Positions 24,856 through 32,287 of a DNA stretch of 33,150 nt are shown here, piece by piece. Position 1 is the stretch's first letter. The number at the start of each line of letters is the position of its first letter. Below the pieces are notes generated by a model, which made no database searches, was not told the DNA's origin, and saw nothing but the letters and a program-made list of their open reading frames with translations. This DNA comes from an uncultured Nitrospira sp. (GTDB lineage: Bacteria; Nitrospirota; Nitrospiria; Nitrospirales; Nitrospiraceae): positions 83,008-116,157 of the forward strand of contig CABVRW010000005.1 in assembly GCA_902500785.1 (NCBI GenBank), given 5' to 3'. Position numbers and translations under genes: made by a program.

Positions 24856-25457
24856 GGCGAGGACGGCATGCGAACACAAGGTGGGCGTGGGCCGTCCTGC
24901 TCGTGATGGCGGGACCCATGGCCATGGGCTGCAGCACCATGCAGGATCGCACCAATTCTCCGATGACCTCGGTGGAACAATTGCTCCTATCGCAAGCCGT
25001 TGAGCGAGGTCTGTCGAACCTGAGTCTCCCGCTCTCGCCGGGCACTCCCGTATCGATGAAGGCCTTCGGATATACTCCGGACAAGGACTTTGCGCATCGG
25101 CAGGTTGAGAGTTGGTTCCTCGCCCACGGGTACCCGGTCGTCGGGGCCAAGGGCGCAGCGGTCACGGTCCGCATCTTGATCCATGCCTTGGGAACCGAAC
25201 ATGGCGAGTCGTTTTTCGGAGTTCCAGCCATCAACAGTGGCTTAATCCCCATTGCGCTGCCTGAATTAGCCCTCTACCGAGAAGCCAGCCAGCGAGGAGT
25301 GGCCCGTTATGAATTGGAACTGGCGGATTCGGAAACAGGCGCTCTGCTCTATCGCTCGCGGCTTTGCGAGGGTACGGTCTATTTGAATCAATACACCGTT
25401 CTTCTGTGGTTTACCTTTCAGCGGACCGACCTCCTGCCACCACCGACTCCGTTGTGA
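24852..25457 (+). CDS. Exported lipoprotein, second gene of the operon
   Basis: A 201-residue protein with a basic N-terminus, hydrophobic stretch (WAWAVLLVMAGPMAMG) and a probable lipid-modified Cys27. The mature part has a helix (MTSVEQLLLSQAVERGLSNL), a strand-helix unit (DKDFAHRQVESWFLAHGYPVV), and paired strands (AVTVRILIHALGTEHG and VARYELELADSETGALLYRS), a fold plausible for envelope-anchored assembly proteins. It is not recognised as a known family. Its ATG overlaps the TGA of the upstream lipoprotein gene, a strong sign of shared expression and probably a shared complex. Confidence 0.78.
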   Translation: MRRGRHANTRWAWAVLLVMAGPMAMGCSTMQDRTNSPMTSVEQLLLSQAVERGLSNLSLPLSPGTPVSMKAFGYTPDKDFAHRQVESWFLAHGYPVVGAKGAAVTVRILIHALGTEHGESFFGVPAINSGLIPIALPELALYREASQRGVARYELELADSETGALLYRSRLCEGTVYLNQYTVLLWFTFQRTDLLPPPTPL

Positions 25458-25512
25458 TGTACAGCGGGCAGGAATAGGCGCGTGAGCAAATGATCTTACG
25501 CGGAGGGGGACA

Positions 25513-25980
25513 ATGACCTGTGAGCGCGGAAGACTGATCTGCCTGTTTCTCGGATCGATCTTCGCCTGGGCCCTGTTTGTGCCGACACAGAGCCGGTCGC
25601 AACCTCAGTCACGGACCATCACAGTACACGCCCCCGGATACCCGACCGGACAGGTTCTGGCTCCCTGGTCCGATCGATGGCTGGAAGAGATCCACCTCGG
25701 TGAGTCTCTACACGTCGGGATTGTACTCGCGAACGATGAGCCGCTTTCCTACGGCTACCGAGAGCGAACCAGGGACGTGGAGAGAGACCGGAGTTCAGGC
25801 CGGTCGAGAACCGCGCGTGGTGACGACCCTAACCGGACCACCATCAGAGGTGGCTCCCGGTTTCGCCCTCTAGATGCGGACGACGATCAAGACGATTCGG
25901 CGCCCACGGGCCGGAGTGGGAAAGAGGATGACGCTGAAGAGGCTGGTGAGACAGACCAGGATAGTTCGGAGAAGAAGTAA
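25513..25980 (+). CDS. Small exported protein with long acidic tail
   Basis: A 155-residue protein with a ribosome binding site GGAGGGG right before ATG at 25513. Residues 1-30 are a signal peptide (LICLFLGSIFAWALFVP, cleavage near SRS/Q). A short structured middle (TITVHAPGYPTGQVLAPWSDRWLEEIHLGESLHVGIVLAND) is followed by a 70-residue disordered tail, first Arg-rich (YRERTRDVERDRSSGRSRTA) then strongly acidic with many Asp, Glu and Ser. No family is recognised. It follows the lipoprotein pair by 55 bases and is probably in the same transcript. Confidence 0.68.
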   Translation: MTCERGRLICLFLGSIFAWALFVPTQSRSQPQSRTITVHAPGYPTGQVLAPWSDRWLEEIHLGESLHVGIVLANDEPLSYGYRERTRDVERDRSSGRSRTARGDDPNRTTIRGGSRFRPLDADDDQDDSAPTGRSGKEDDAEEAGETDQDSSEKK

Positions 25981-26002
25981 CGCTCCGGGCTCCAGCCGTT
26001 CT

Positions 26003-26500
26003 TCAGTCCCATTCCCTACCAATGGCGGAGCGGATTTTCTGCACGATCTCGTCCGGAGGGAGCGCCGCATCGACGACCACGGCCTCGGCTGGCTCCTCCA
26101 GGATGGCGAACTGACTGGCCAATAGCTCCTGTCGCATGAAATGATCGGTGCGCTGGGCGACACGTTGCCGGAACATTTCGAAGCTGCCCTTCAAGTAGAC
26201 TACCGCCACCTGATTTCGATACCCACCCGCGACCCTCTCGCGGTAGGAGGCCTTCAGCACGGAGCAGGCCAGCACCGCCGATTGCCCCCTGCGTACCCAC
26301 TCGGCCACGGCCGCGTGAAGGCCTTCGAGCCATGGCTCCCGATCCGCATCCGTCAGCGGAAGACTGTGACGCATCTTCTCGATGTTTTCAGGCGAGTGGA
26401 ACTCGTCGCCGTCAGAAAATTGCCATCCGAGCGCATCGGCCAGACGACGGCCGACCGTCGATTTACCGGCCCCCGAGACGCCCATCACGAGGATCACCAC
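26003..26500 (-). CDS. Gluconokinase
   Basis: A 165-residue kinase that phosphorylates D-gluconate to 6-phosphogluconate with ATP. P-loop GVSGAGKST (7-15), then WQFSDGDEFHSPENIEKMRHSLPLTDADREPWL (about 25-57), the family hallmark with the DADR.PWL motif, and ACSVLKASYRERVAGG with the substrate-side residues, followed by VYLKGS and RQRVAQRTDHFMRQELLASQFAILEEP, all typical of GntK/IdnK. The start is GTG at 26500: AGGAG (26509-26513) stands eight bases before it and the length then equals the family norm; upstream in-frame codons are unsupported. No gluconate transporter or Entner-Doudoroff gene is nearby. It converges on the small exported protein gene, 22 bases away. Confidence 0.92.
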   Translation of the reverse strand: MVILVMGVSGAGKSTVGRRLADALGWQFSDGDEFHSPENIEKMRHSLPLTDADREPWLEGLHAAVAEWVRRGQSAVLACSVLKASYRERVAGGYRNQVAVVYLKGSFEMFRQRVAQRTDHFMRQELLASQFAILEEPAEAVVVDAALPPDEIVQKIRSAIGREWD

Positions 26501-26839
26501 AATGCCTTCTCCTGCGTTTCCTCGACACAACATCATAGCCGAACATTGGCCTATCACTGATCCTGGTTGGAGCTCTTCACGAGGGTACTCGGGGATGATC
26601 CGTGCGTCACCAACCAAAGCGGTGGTGATGGCCACGGCACCCCTGACACGGATCCTCCTCTCGGTTTCATTCCCGTCAATCGATGCCGCTGCCGCCGTAG
26701 CGAGGGCCTGATCATCCGGGAGTGCCTTGGGTAAGTCCCCGGTACGCTACCGGCTTCCAGGGGAGGTGTCAACGCGAGGGCGACCAGTCACAGGAGGCCA
26801 TGAACCACACCCCTTCGGCAGGAGGACGCATCCGATCGC
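26501..26839. other. Intergenic stretch, nothing recognised
   Basis: Upstream region of the gluconokinase gene and downstream region of the DUF2127 gene. The minus-strand frame of gluconokinase stays open to 26635 but has no site to start there. No promoter or terminator stands out. Confidence 0.35.
26509..26513 (-). promoter_or_regulatory. Ribosome binding site fixing the gluconokinase GTG start
   Basis: AGGAG on the minus strand, eight bases before GTG at 26500. Confidence 0.6.
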
Positions 26840-27301
26840 TCACCGGAGCGTCTGCGTTCCAAGTCGACGGACAAGATAGCCCACAATGGCGATATTGATC
26901 AGGAATACCATCGCGTGCATCGCCGAGACCTGTTGCATCACTTCGTAGAATTCTCCGGGCAGGAAGACGCTGGTGGACACCACAGTCATATATCCGGCCC
27001 ACGCGGCTTCACGCCACAGGCCGAACCCTTCGACCAGCAAAATAGCGGCGTACAGCAGGCTGGTATAGGCCATCAGACCCAGAGTATGAGACGACAATGC
27101 CGTGACCTTAACCAGAAGCGAATGGAGCAGGCGAGCATGTCCGTGAAGATGGAAGACATCCAGCACCGGAGCGAGGAAGGTGGCGATCTCGGGATCCACA
27201 AGACGAAGCAGGCCGGCACCGACGAGCAGCAAGACGATTCCCTTGAACAGTTTGAACAGGGCGATCAGAGCCAGGCCGTTATGGCGTGACGGCTGCGTCA
27301 T
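26840..27301 (-). CDS. DUF2127 family membrane protein
   Basis: A 153-residue inner-membrane protein with four hydrophobic segments (about 13-31, 65-83, 92-112, 125-143). The opening GLALIALFKLFKGIVLLLVGAGLL is the family signature of DUF2127, as is the closing HAMVFLINIAIVGYLVRRL; the internal FLPGEFYEV is also family-like. The function of DUF2127 is unknown. ATG at 27301 matches family starts; ATG at 27328 is a longer alternative with no better binding site. Confidence 0.8.
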   Translation of the reverse strand: MTQPSRHNGLALIALFKLFKGIVLLLVGAGLLRLVDPEIATFLAPVLDVFHLHGHARLLHSLLVKVTALSSHTLGLMAYTSLLYAAILLVEGFGLWREAAWAGYMTVVSTSVFLPGEFYEVMQQVSAMHAMVFLINIAIVGYLVRRLGTQTLR

Positions 27302-27405
27302 GAATGGAGCCACGCCGTTTCCCGCCATCCCGGCACCGCCGAGCAGCCCTCAGAAAAATCGAGCTGTGCGCAATACGCGGCCATCGGCCGTACGCTCTTA
27401 TCCTC

Positions 27406-27443
27406 GACGAGATACGATTCACGCTTCACGGACTTCGACCACG
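27406..27443 (+). repeat. Dispersed intergenic repeat, copy 2
   Basis: Matches 1478-1515 at 32 of 38 positions and shares its centre with 14890-14915. It lies between the DUF2127 gene and the SnoaL-like gene. Confidence 0.6.
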
Positions 27444-27518
27444 TCTCTGGCGGACAGTTTTACCCTTCTGCTAGGCTATGCCCATCCGCATCGTACATTC
27501 ACGAAAGGTCTGAGCGAG

Positions 27519-27878
27519 ATGAACGAACAGCAAGCAACCAGCCTGGCCCAGGCGTGGATCGAAGCCTGGAACCGGCACGACCTGGACGCCATCGTGCACC
27601 ATTATGCGCCGGACGTGGAGTTTACCAGTCCGTTCGTGTCGACGCTATCCGGTGAATCGTCCGGTCTCATCCGCGGCCGTGACGCGTTGAAAGCGTACTT
27701 TCGCAAGGGGCTTCACGCCTACCCAGACTTGCAGTTTGAACTGTTGCGAACGCTGACGGGTGTCGACAGTGTGCTGCTGTACTACCGCAGCGTCAAGGGA
27801 CTCCTGGCGGCAGAAATGATGACCGTCAACGGCGAGGGTCAGATTCAAACCGTGCGCGTGCATTACGTCAAAGAGTGA
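27519..27878 (+). CDS. SnoaL-like/NTF2-fold protein
   Basis: A 119-residue single-domain protein of the SnoaL-like, NTF2-fold superfamily. It starts with the typical helix LAQAWIEAWNRHDLDAIVHHYAPDVEFTSPF, where NRHDLDAIxxxYAPDVEF is diagnostic, and continues IRGRDALKAYFRKGLHAYPDLQFELLRTLTGVDSVLLYYRSVKG to a final strand VRVHYVKE. Family members are polyketide cyclases, isomerases or ligand-binding proteins; the substrate is unknown. The ATG at 27519 is preceded by AAAGG and GAGCGAG. Transcribed alone, convergent with the next gene. Confidence 0.88.
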   Translation: MNEQQATSLAQAWIEAWNRHDLDAIVHHYAPDVEFTSPFVSTLSGESSGLIRGRDALKAYFRKGLHAYPDLQFELLRTLTGVDSVLLYYRSVKGLLAAEMMTVNGEGQIQTVRVHYVKE

Positions 27879-27954
27879 CGGCGACCGCGAGACTTGAAGG
27901 GAACGCGGGAGAACTCAACTGGCCTGTTCCCAGGGTGCCGCCTCGGCGCGCCGC

Positions 27955-28302
27955 TCAGGGACGACTTCCGTTCTTTGCGTCGGCTACCAGGTGCGAAATG
28001 ATCAGGCTGGCATCGCTGATCGGATCGCTGGTGAAGGGCGCCTCATGCCGTCTGGTCACGGCGGTCGTCAATCGCTCCGCCGCCTGCCTGACGGACAATG
28101 GAAAGGCCGCATGTCGATGAATTCGACGCAGATGATCCACCGCATCCCCACCCCACAACGGTTGCGCCAAGCTCGCCAGCCATGCGTCGGCAGCCAGAGC
28201 CACCGCCCGTCGCGCGCAAACCCTCGCCTTGCCTTCGTTGCCGCCTTTCCAGGCCTCCGCTGCGACAGCAAGTTCTCGATCGATCGTGGTGCCATGAGAC
28301 AT
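27955..28302 (-). CDS. Hypothetical helical protein, possibly HEPN-like
   Basis: A 115-residue protein, mostly helical, starting at ATG 28302 (MSHGTTIDRELAVAAEAW). The helix KGGNEGKARVCARRAVALAADAWL and the later RRIHRH, which fits an R-x4-H spacing, recall the HEPN superfamily of helical nucleotide-binding or RNase domains, but the match is weak. The end (PFTSDPISDASLIISHLVADAK) is a further helix. No family is named. The ribosome binding site is weak. Its 5' end faces the GIY-YIG nuclease gene divergently, 178 bases apart. Confidence 0.6.
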   Translation of the reverse strand: MSHGTTIDRELAVAAEAWKGGNEGKARVCARRAVALAADAWLASLAQPLWGGDAVDHLRRIHRHAAFPLSVRQAAERLTTAVTRRHEAPFTSDPISDASLIISHLVADAKNGSRP

Positions 28303-28480
28303 GGCCGGGTACGCTACGCGGCTGAAGCCCACGCTGTCAATGAAGGCAGCGTTGAGCGAACCAGCATGCACCACCGTCGAACACGTCGTGCCACATCCAC
28401 ACCATTGTTTCCCTTCATTGGCTTTCGTTATCATCGCCTGCCGCCAGGGCGATCAGACCTGAACACCCACGCAGGAACCC

Positions 28481-28768
28481 ATGACTTGGATTGTGTATAT
28501 CCTCGAGTGCACCGACGGAAGTCTCTACACCGGGATCACCAATGACCTGGAGCGACGCATGAACGCCCATGCGGCCGGCAAGGGAGCGAAATATACAAAG
28601 CGCCGGGGGCCGTTCATCCTGCGCTATAGCGAACCGCTCGACAGCAAGGGGGCAGCGTTACAACGTGAGGCCGCGATCAAATCACTGGATCGCGCTGCGA
28701 AGATGGCGCTGATCTCGGCTGACTCGGAATCGGCAGGCGCCCCTCGTCCGTGTCAATCAGATCGATGA
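28481..28768 (+). CDS. GIY-YIG nuclease domain protein (UPF0213/YhbQ-like)
   Basis: A 95-residue single-domain protein. The GIY-YIG core appears as WIVYILECTDGSLYTGITNDLERRMNAH: Tyr6 and Tyr16-Thr-Gly replace the canonical GIY and YIG, and Arg25 is the usual catalytic arginine; Glu63 in LQREAAIKSLDR supplies the metal-binding glutamate. Length and layout equal the small UPF0213 (YhbQ) family of stand-alone GIY-YIG nucleases, whose cellular role is not settled. AGGA lies before ATG at 28481. The last 20 residues (SADSESAGAPRPCQSDR) are probably disordered. It lies just downstream in convergent orientation to the second degenerate AAA gene. Confidence 0.9.
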   Translation: MTWIVYILECTDGSLYTGITNDLERRMNAHAAGKGAKYTKRRGPFILRYSEPLDSKGAALQREAAIKSLDRAAKMALISADSESAGAPRPCQSDR

Positions 28769-28906
28769 GAGAATAAGCCGTGACATCAAGAGAAGCTGCC
28801 AACACCGGAAGATTCACGGTAAGCAGCTTGGCCGCACGAGGATTCGGCCGAAACGCGATCGACTTCTCTGACCATGTTTTCTCATCGTGGCAGCCTTAAT
28901 CCCCGC

Positions 28907-29482
28907 TCACTTCTTTTTCACGACCTTCTTCTTGAGTTTGGATACGGTCTTGACGGGAGGCTTGGCTTTGGCTGTAGCCGTTTTCTTCGCGGCTCCACCC
29001 AGCACGATCACCGGCTTCTCGGGCGAGAACGCTTCCTCAATGCGACTCTTTCCGCTGGTCGTGAGGATGACGAGGCCCTGGTGTTTTTCGATGCACTGGA
29101 GGAGATGAGATACCTCGGTATTCGCATACCGATCGTGAGCATCATGCACCTGGGTGCGTTTGCCGAACAACGCGTCTGCCTCGTCAAAAAGAAGGATCGA
29201 CCCGTGACGGTTGGCCATGTCGAACACGCGATTCACATTTTTTTCGGTTTCGCCGACATGTTTGCTCACGACCGCCGACAGATCCACGCTGGCCAAGTGT
29301 AATTGCAGTTCTTCGGCCAGCACCTCCGCCGCCTTTTGCCGGCGAAACGCCGTGGCCCCGGACAGCACGATGACGGCGCCGGACGGCGCCTGGGCACGAG
29401 CCCTCTTGGGCGTTCTCACGGACGTCGTCTTTTTCTGCTGCGGAGCGTTCTTTCCTCGCCGAGTGACTGTTCCACCTGCCAT
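28907..29482 (-). CDS. Degenerate AAA-family protein with intact Walker B but lost P-loop (paralogue 2)
   Basis: A 191-residue close paralogue of the protein at 7322-7873, starting at ATG 29482 behind GAAGG. The P-loop position reads LSGATAFRRQKAAEVLAEEL (40-59) with no glycine-rich loop, lysine or threonine of Walker A. KHVGETEKNVNRVFDMAN (74-91) and Walker B ILLFDEADALFGKR (96-109) are intact, as is a HDRYANTEVSHLLQ stretch (116-129) typical of AAA ATPases of the family that includes the contractile-injection ATPases. Sensor 1 Asn is absent (LTTSGKSRIEEAFS) and the arginine finger and lid domain are lacking. Basic tails lie at both ends: residues 1-35, and 163-191 with AAKKTATAKAKPP and KLKKKVVKKK, which could bind DNA. 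Confidence 0.8.
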   Translation of the reverse strand: MAGGTVTRRGKNAPQQKKTTSVRTPKRARAQAPSGAVIVLSGATAFRRQKAAEVLAEELQLHLASVDLSAVVSKHVGETEKNVNRVFDMANRHGSILLFDEADALFGKRTQVHDAHDRYANTEVSHLLQCIEKHQGLVILTTSGKSRIEEAFSPEKPVIVLGGAAKKTATAKAKPPVKTVSKLKKKVVKKK

Positions 29483-29835
29483 AACCTTCTTCCCTTTCCC
29501 GTGCTTGCGTGGCTTACACTGACCTTGCCGTTCCCCTCCCGCATGGGAAACGGCTGAGTATAACCGGTTCTGTCTCTGGCTGGTGAATTTCTTCGCGCTG
29601 ATCTCGAACGGGGATACCCCACACGGCGCGCGAGAACGGGCGATCTAAGCACTGTGTTTCCAGCGAGGTGGATTCCTATCGAAAAGGAGAGGAAATTAAA
29701 ACGGTCTCTCTACTGGGGACTGCTCGGACCTATCGCCCGATTGCGCACATCAACCGAGCACCGCCCGTAACAACAATCCTGTGTGCGCGGGCGGCGAGCA
29801 AAAGGGATGGCTCCGGGCAGTCCCGCCCCCCTCTC
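29483..29835. other. Intergenic stretch, no supported gene
   Basis: Upstream region of the second degenerate AAA gene. A minus-strand TATACT (within 29555-29562) is a possible -10 box without a clear -35. A plus-strand AAAAGGAGAGG at about 29681-29691 looks like a ribosome binding site but is followed by no usable start codon. Confidence 0.4.
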
Positions 29836-30195
29836 TTATGTTTCCATCATTTCCAACCGCGTATCGAATTCATGGCCGCAGGCCGTGCAACGGATGCAGT
29901 CTGATTCAACCGTGAGTTCATCCGCTCTGATACCCATGCCACCGCAATCCGGACAGCGGGCGAGATGAACCTTTTGATCATCGACCGTCTCGTATTGCAC
30001 GCCATGCAGACAATAGACCGGCTTTCCATCCAGCTGCCAGGGGGTACCGGCATTGTCGAGCACCGGCACGCTGATATAGTGATGCTTCACATACTCATCC
30101 AGTGCCTGACCGTTTGCGAATCCATCCTGTATGAGTTTGCCGCTGACAGCCTCGTGGAGTGCCAGCCCCTTGACGATTGCCTTGGTAGGACCCAT
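29836..30195 (-). CDS. Zinc-ribbon protein of unknown function
   Basis: A 119-residue protein beginning at ATG 30195 behind a strong GAGGAGG. Residues 1-55 are helical (LALHEAVSGKLIQDGFANGQALDEYVKHHY), residues 55-75 hold a hydrophilic strand with Cys62, and the C-terminal part is a classic zinc ribbon: CPDC (81-84) and CTAC (103-106) separated by a strand pair (GGMGIRADELTVESDCIR). A zinc ribbon with an N-terminal helical domain suggests nucleic-acid or protein binding; no family is named. It follows the CBS-pair gene by 96 bases on the same strand, so the two are probably one transcript. Confidence 0.75.
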   Translation of the reverse strand: MGPTKAIVKGLALHEAVSGKLIQDGFANGQALDEYVKHHYISVPVLDNAGTPWQLDGKPVYCLHGVQYETVDDQKVHLARCPDCGGMGIRADELTVESDCIRCTACGHEFDTRLEMMET

Positions 30196-30291
30196 GCCAA
30201 ACCTCCTCTTGTGTGGAACGCAGGAACCGCCTGCGGCAACCTGCGTCGAATGCGCTATTGGTCATCCCTTGCTGACAGTTGCTCGATGTGG

Positions 30292-31062
30292 CTATACCAC
30301 GCCTGAGTAATACCGCAGAATATTCGAGACGGAGATCACCCCGATGATGGAGCCGTCCTGCGTGACCGCCAGATGCCGCGTCGCCTGCTCCTTCATCATG
30401 CGCACCGCGTCGATAATCGGTCGATCCCCTCCTATCGAAACCACCGGCTTGCGCATGCAGACCTTGACCGCGGTCGCCGGATTCAGCCCGTTGGCAACCA
30501 CGGCGCGCGCCAGGGCCGAATCGGTGATGAAGCCCACATAGGCTCTATTGTCCGTCAGCAGCAGCGAGCCGAGCTTCCATTTTTCCATGGCTTGGCCCGC
30601 CTCTTTCAGGCTTGCATCCTGGGACAGACTGCGGATGTCGGAAGACATATGCTCGGCGACTTGCGGACCCATGAGCACGTGTCGGCTCGCCTGAGATTGT
30701 TTCGGTTCCGTGGCCCGTCTGGCTTCGAGTTCGGCGATGCAACTTTCCAGGACCCGGCTGCGTTGCAACAGGCGTTGACGCTGGCTCTCCACGCCGGCGC
30801 TTTCCGGCGCTTCGTCCCTCAGATTCACTAGGCCGGCCGCTTCGCCGAACTCGGCATATTCGTAGGCTTCCAGCAAATCGGACGTATCCCCGAGCAACTC
30901 TGCAATGAGCTCTTCGGTTTCCTGGTCGAACTCTTCCAGGCTGCGGGTGGGGTGGCCCTTGCCCAGATAGGTGGCCAGATCGGCCAGCTGCTTTCGCAAA
31001 CGCTCGATGCTGCGGTCGAGGGAGATCCGGGCTCGTTTGGGAGTCGTGCGTGTCGTGGACAT
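30292..31062 (-). CDS. CBS-pair protein with an N-terminal domain shared with the 16082 protein
   Basis: A 256-residue protein; ATG at 31062 follows AGGAGG (31072-31077). Residues 20-115 (FDQETEELIAELLG, LEAYEYAEFGEAAGLVNLRDE, LLQRSRVLESCIAELEARR) match the stand-alone protein at 16082-16474. Residues 134-252 are two CBS domains: MSSDIRSLSQDASLKEAGQAMEKWKLGSLLLTDN...VGFITDSALARAVV, then VSIGGDRPIIDAVRMMKEQATRHLAVTQDGSIIGVISVSNILRYY. CBS pairs bind adenosyl nucleotides (AMP, ATP, SAM) and gate the activity of attached domains; here the attached domain has no known catalytic motif, so the protein is probably a regulatory sensor. No membrane segments. Confidence 0.85.
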   Translation of the reverse strand: MSTTRTTPKRARISLDRSIERLRKQLADLATYLGKGHPTRSLEEFDQETEELIAELLGDTSDLLEAYEYAEFGEAAGLVNLRDEAPESAGVESQRQRLLQRSRVLESCIAELEARRATEPKQSQASRHVLMGPQVAEHMSSDIRSLSQDASLKEAGQAMEKWKLGSLLLTDNRAYVGFITDSALARAVVANGLNPATAVKVCMRKPVVSIGGDRPIIDAVRMMKEQATRHLAVTQDGSIIGVISVSNILRYYSGVV

Positions 31063-31185
31063 GGCACCATCCTCCTGCGTGGTGGGATGGTGGATCTTAC
31101 CCCTCTGGAACAGACGAGGCAAGCGCCGAGGTCGCCGACGCTCCACGCTCTTGACCCCGGCGAGAAGCAGGTGCATCTTACGTCG

Positions 31186-32211
31186 ATGCATCGAAATTCG
31201 AGACGACCTCATCGAGCGGCGTCTGTGGGAGGCCGTCCCAGCCTGATCGCCTGCTGTCTCATTCTGCCCTGGTTCATGGGTGACCCGTCGCCGACCCGGG
31301 CAGTCGCTTCCGGACAGGTCGCGCCGATAGCGTCCAACGGCACGCTGTCCGGGCATGAGTTACTGCGGATCGGCGAGATCCACGACCTCCAACAACATTT
31401 CCGCGAGACACTCACGTATTACCAACTCGCGCTGTCGCGGTTCCGGGAGAAGCAACAATCCCATGGCATCGCCACCGCCTTGCTCAAAATCGCGCGGGTC
31501 TATGAACGCCAAGGCAAAATTCAGGAGGCCTACAGGGTCCTCCAGGAAGCCCTGCCGCTATTCGCCCGCTCCACTGATCGATCCGCCCAAGCCGAAGCGC
31601 TCTTGGCGATGGGCCGCGTAGCGGCGCGACTGGGACAACGCGACGAGTCGCGTGATTCGTTCAGCCAGGCCGTCGGCCTCTTCACGCGCGGGAAGGATGC
31701 TCGCGGGTGGAATGAAGCGATGGTTCAGTTGGGGCTCTTGCAGGTCAGCGACGAGAAGAGTGCGGCAGGACTCTCCTCGCTGCAACAGGCGATCGAAGAG
31801 GCCGGCACCCGTCGAGATGCGGAACAGCAACTCACGGCGCTCGTCGCGCTGGGGGATGCGCATAGGCTCTTGGATCGAACCCTCGATGCGCGCGCCGACT
31901 ATCTCCGCGGTCTGCGCCTGGCTGAAGCGGACCATCAACTCCCGTTCGAAGCCACACTGCGACTGCGGCTCGCACAGCTCGACGATGCCGACGGAGCGCT
32001 GAACGATGGAGTCACCTTGGCCAAACGCGCGGTGCTCCTGTCGCAAACCCTGCACGACGCCGCCACGGAAGCACAAGCCTGGTCGCTCCTCGCCGACCTC
32101 TATCGGAAGCTGGGCCAGCCGACCGAGACGGAAGTGGCGGAAATGCGGGCACTGGCACTCTATCGCAAGCGGGAGATCTTCGTGCATGGCGCGCGGCAGG
32201 AAGGATCGTGA
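31186..32211 (+). CDS. Exported TPR-repeat protein
   Basis: A 341-residue protein. The N-terminus has a basic start and a hydrophobic stretch (SLIACCLILPWFMG), probably a signal peptide or anchor. From about residue 60 it is made of tetratricopeptide helix pairs: HFRETLTYYQLALSRFREKQQ, ATALLKIARVYERQGKIQEAYRVLQEALPLF, AEALLAMGRVAARLGQRDESRDSFSQAVGLF, WNEAMVQLGLL, and so on to AWSLLADLYRKLGQPTETEVAEMRALALY. Roughly six to seven repeats are seen. TPRs mediate protein-protein contacts; partners are unknown. ATG at 31186 is used though its binding site is weak. It is divergent from the CBS gene (123 bases) and convergent with the MFS gene. Confidence 0.78.
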   Translation: MHRNSRRPHRAASVGGRPSLIACCLILPWFMGDPSPTRAVASGQVAPIASNGTLSGHELLRIGEIHDLQQHFRETLTYYQLALSRFREKQQSHGIATALLKIARVYERQGKIQEAYRVLQEALPLFARSTDRSAQAEALLAMGRVAARLGQRDESRDSFSQAVGLFTRGKDARGWNEAMVQLGLLQVSDEKSAAGLSSLQQAIEEAGTRRDAEQQLTALVALGDAHRLLDRTLDARADYLRGLRLAEADHQLPFEATLRLRLAQLDDADGALNDGVTLAKRAVLLSQTLHDAATEAQAWSLLADLYRKLGQPTETEVAEMRALALYRKREIFVHGARQEGS

Positions 32212-32287
32212 CGCTGTTCGATCGAACAGGCATCGTGGAACATTGAACCGGTGTGAGCAGGGGCGTTCGATGCGCGCCGCCTGTCCA

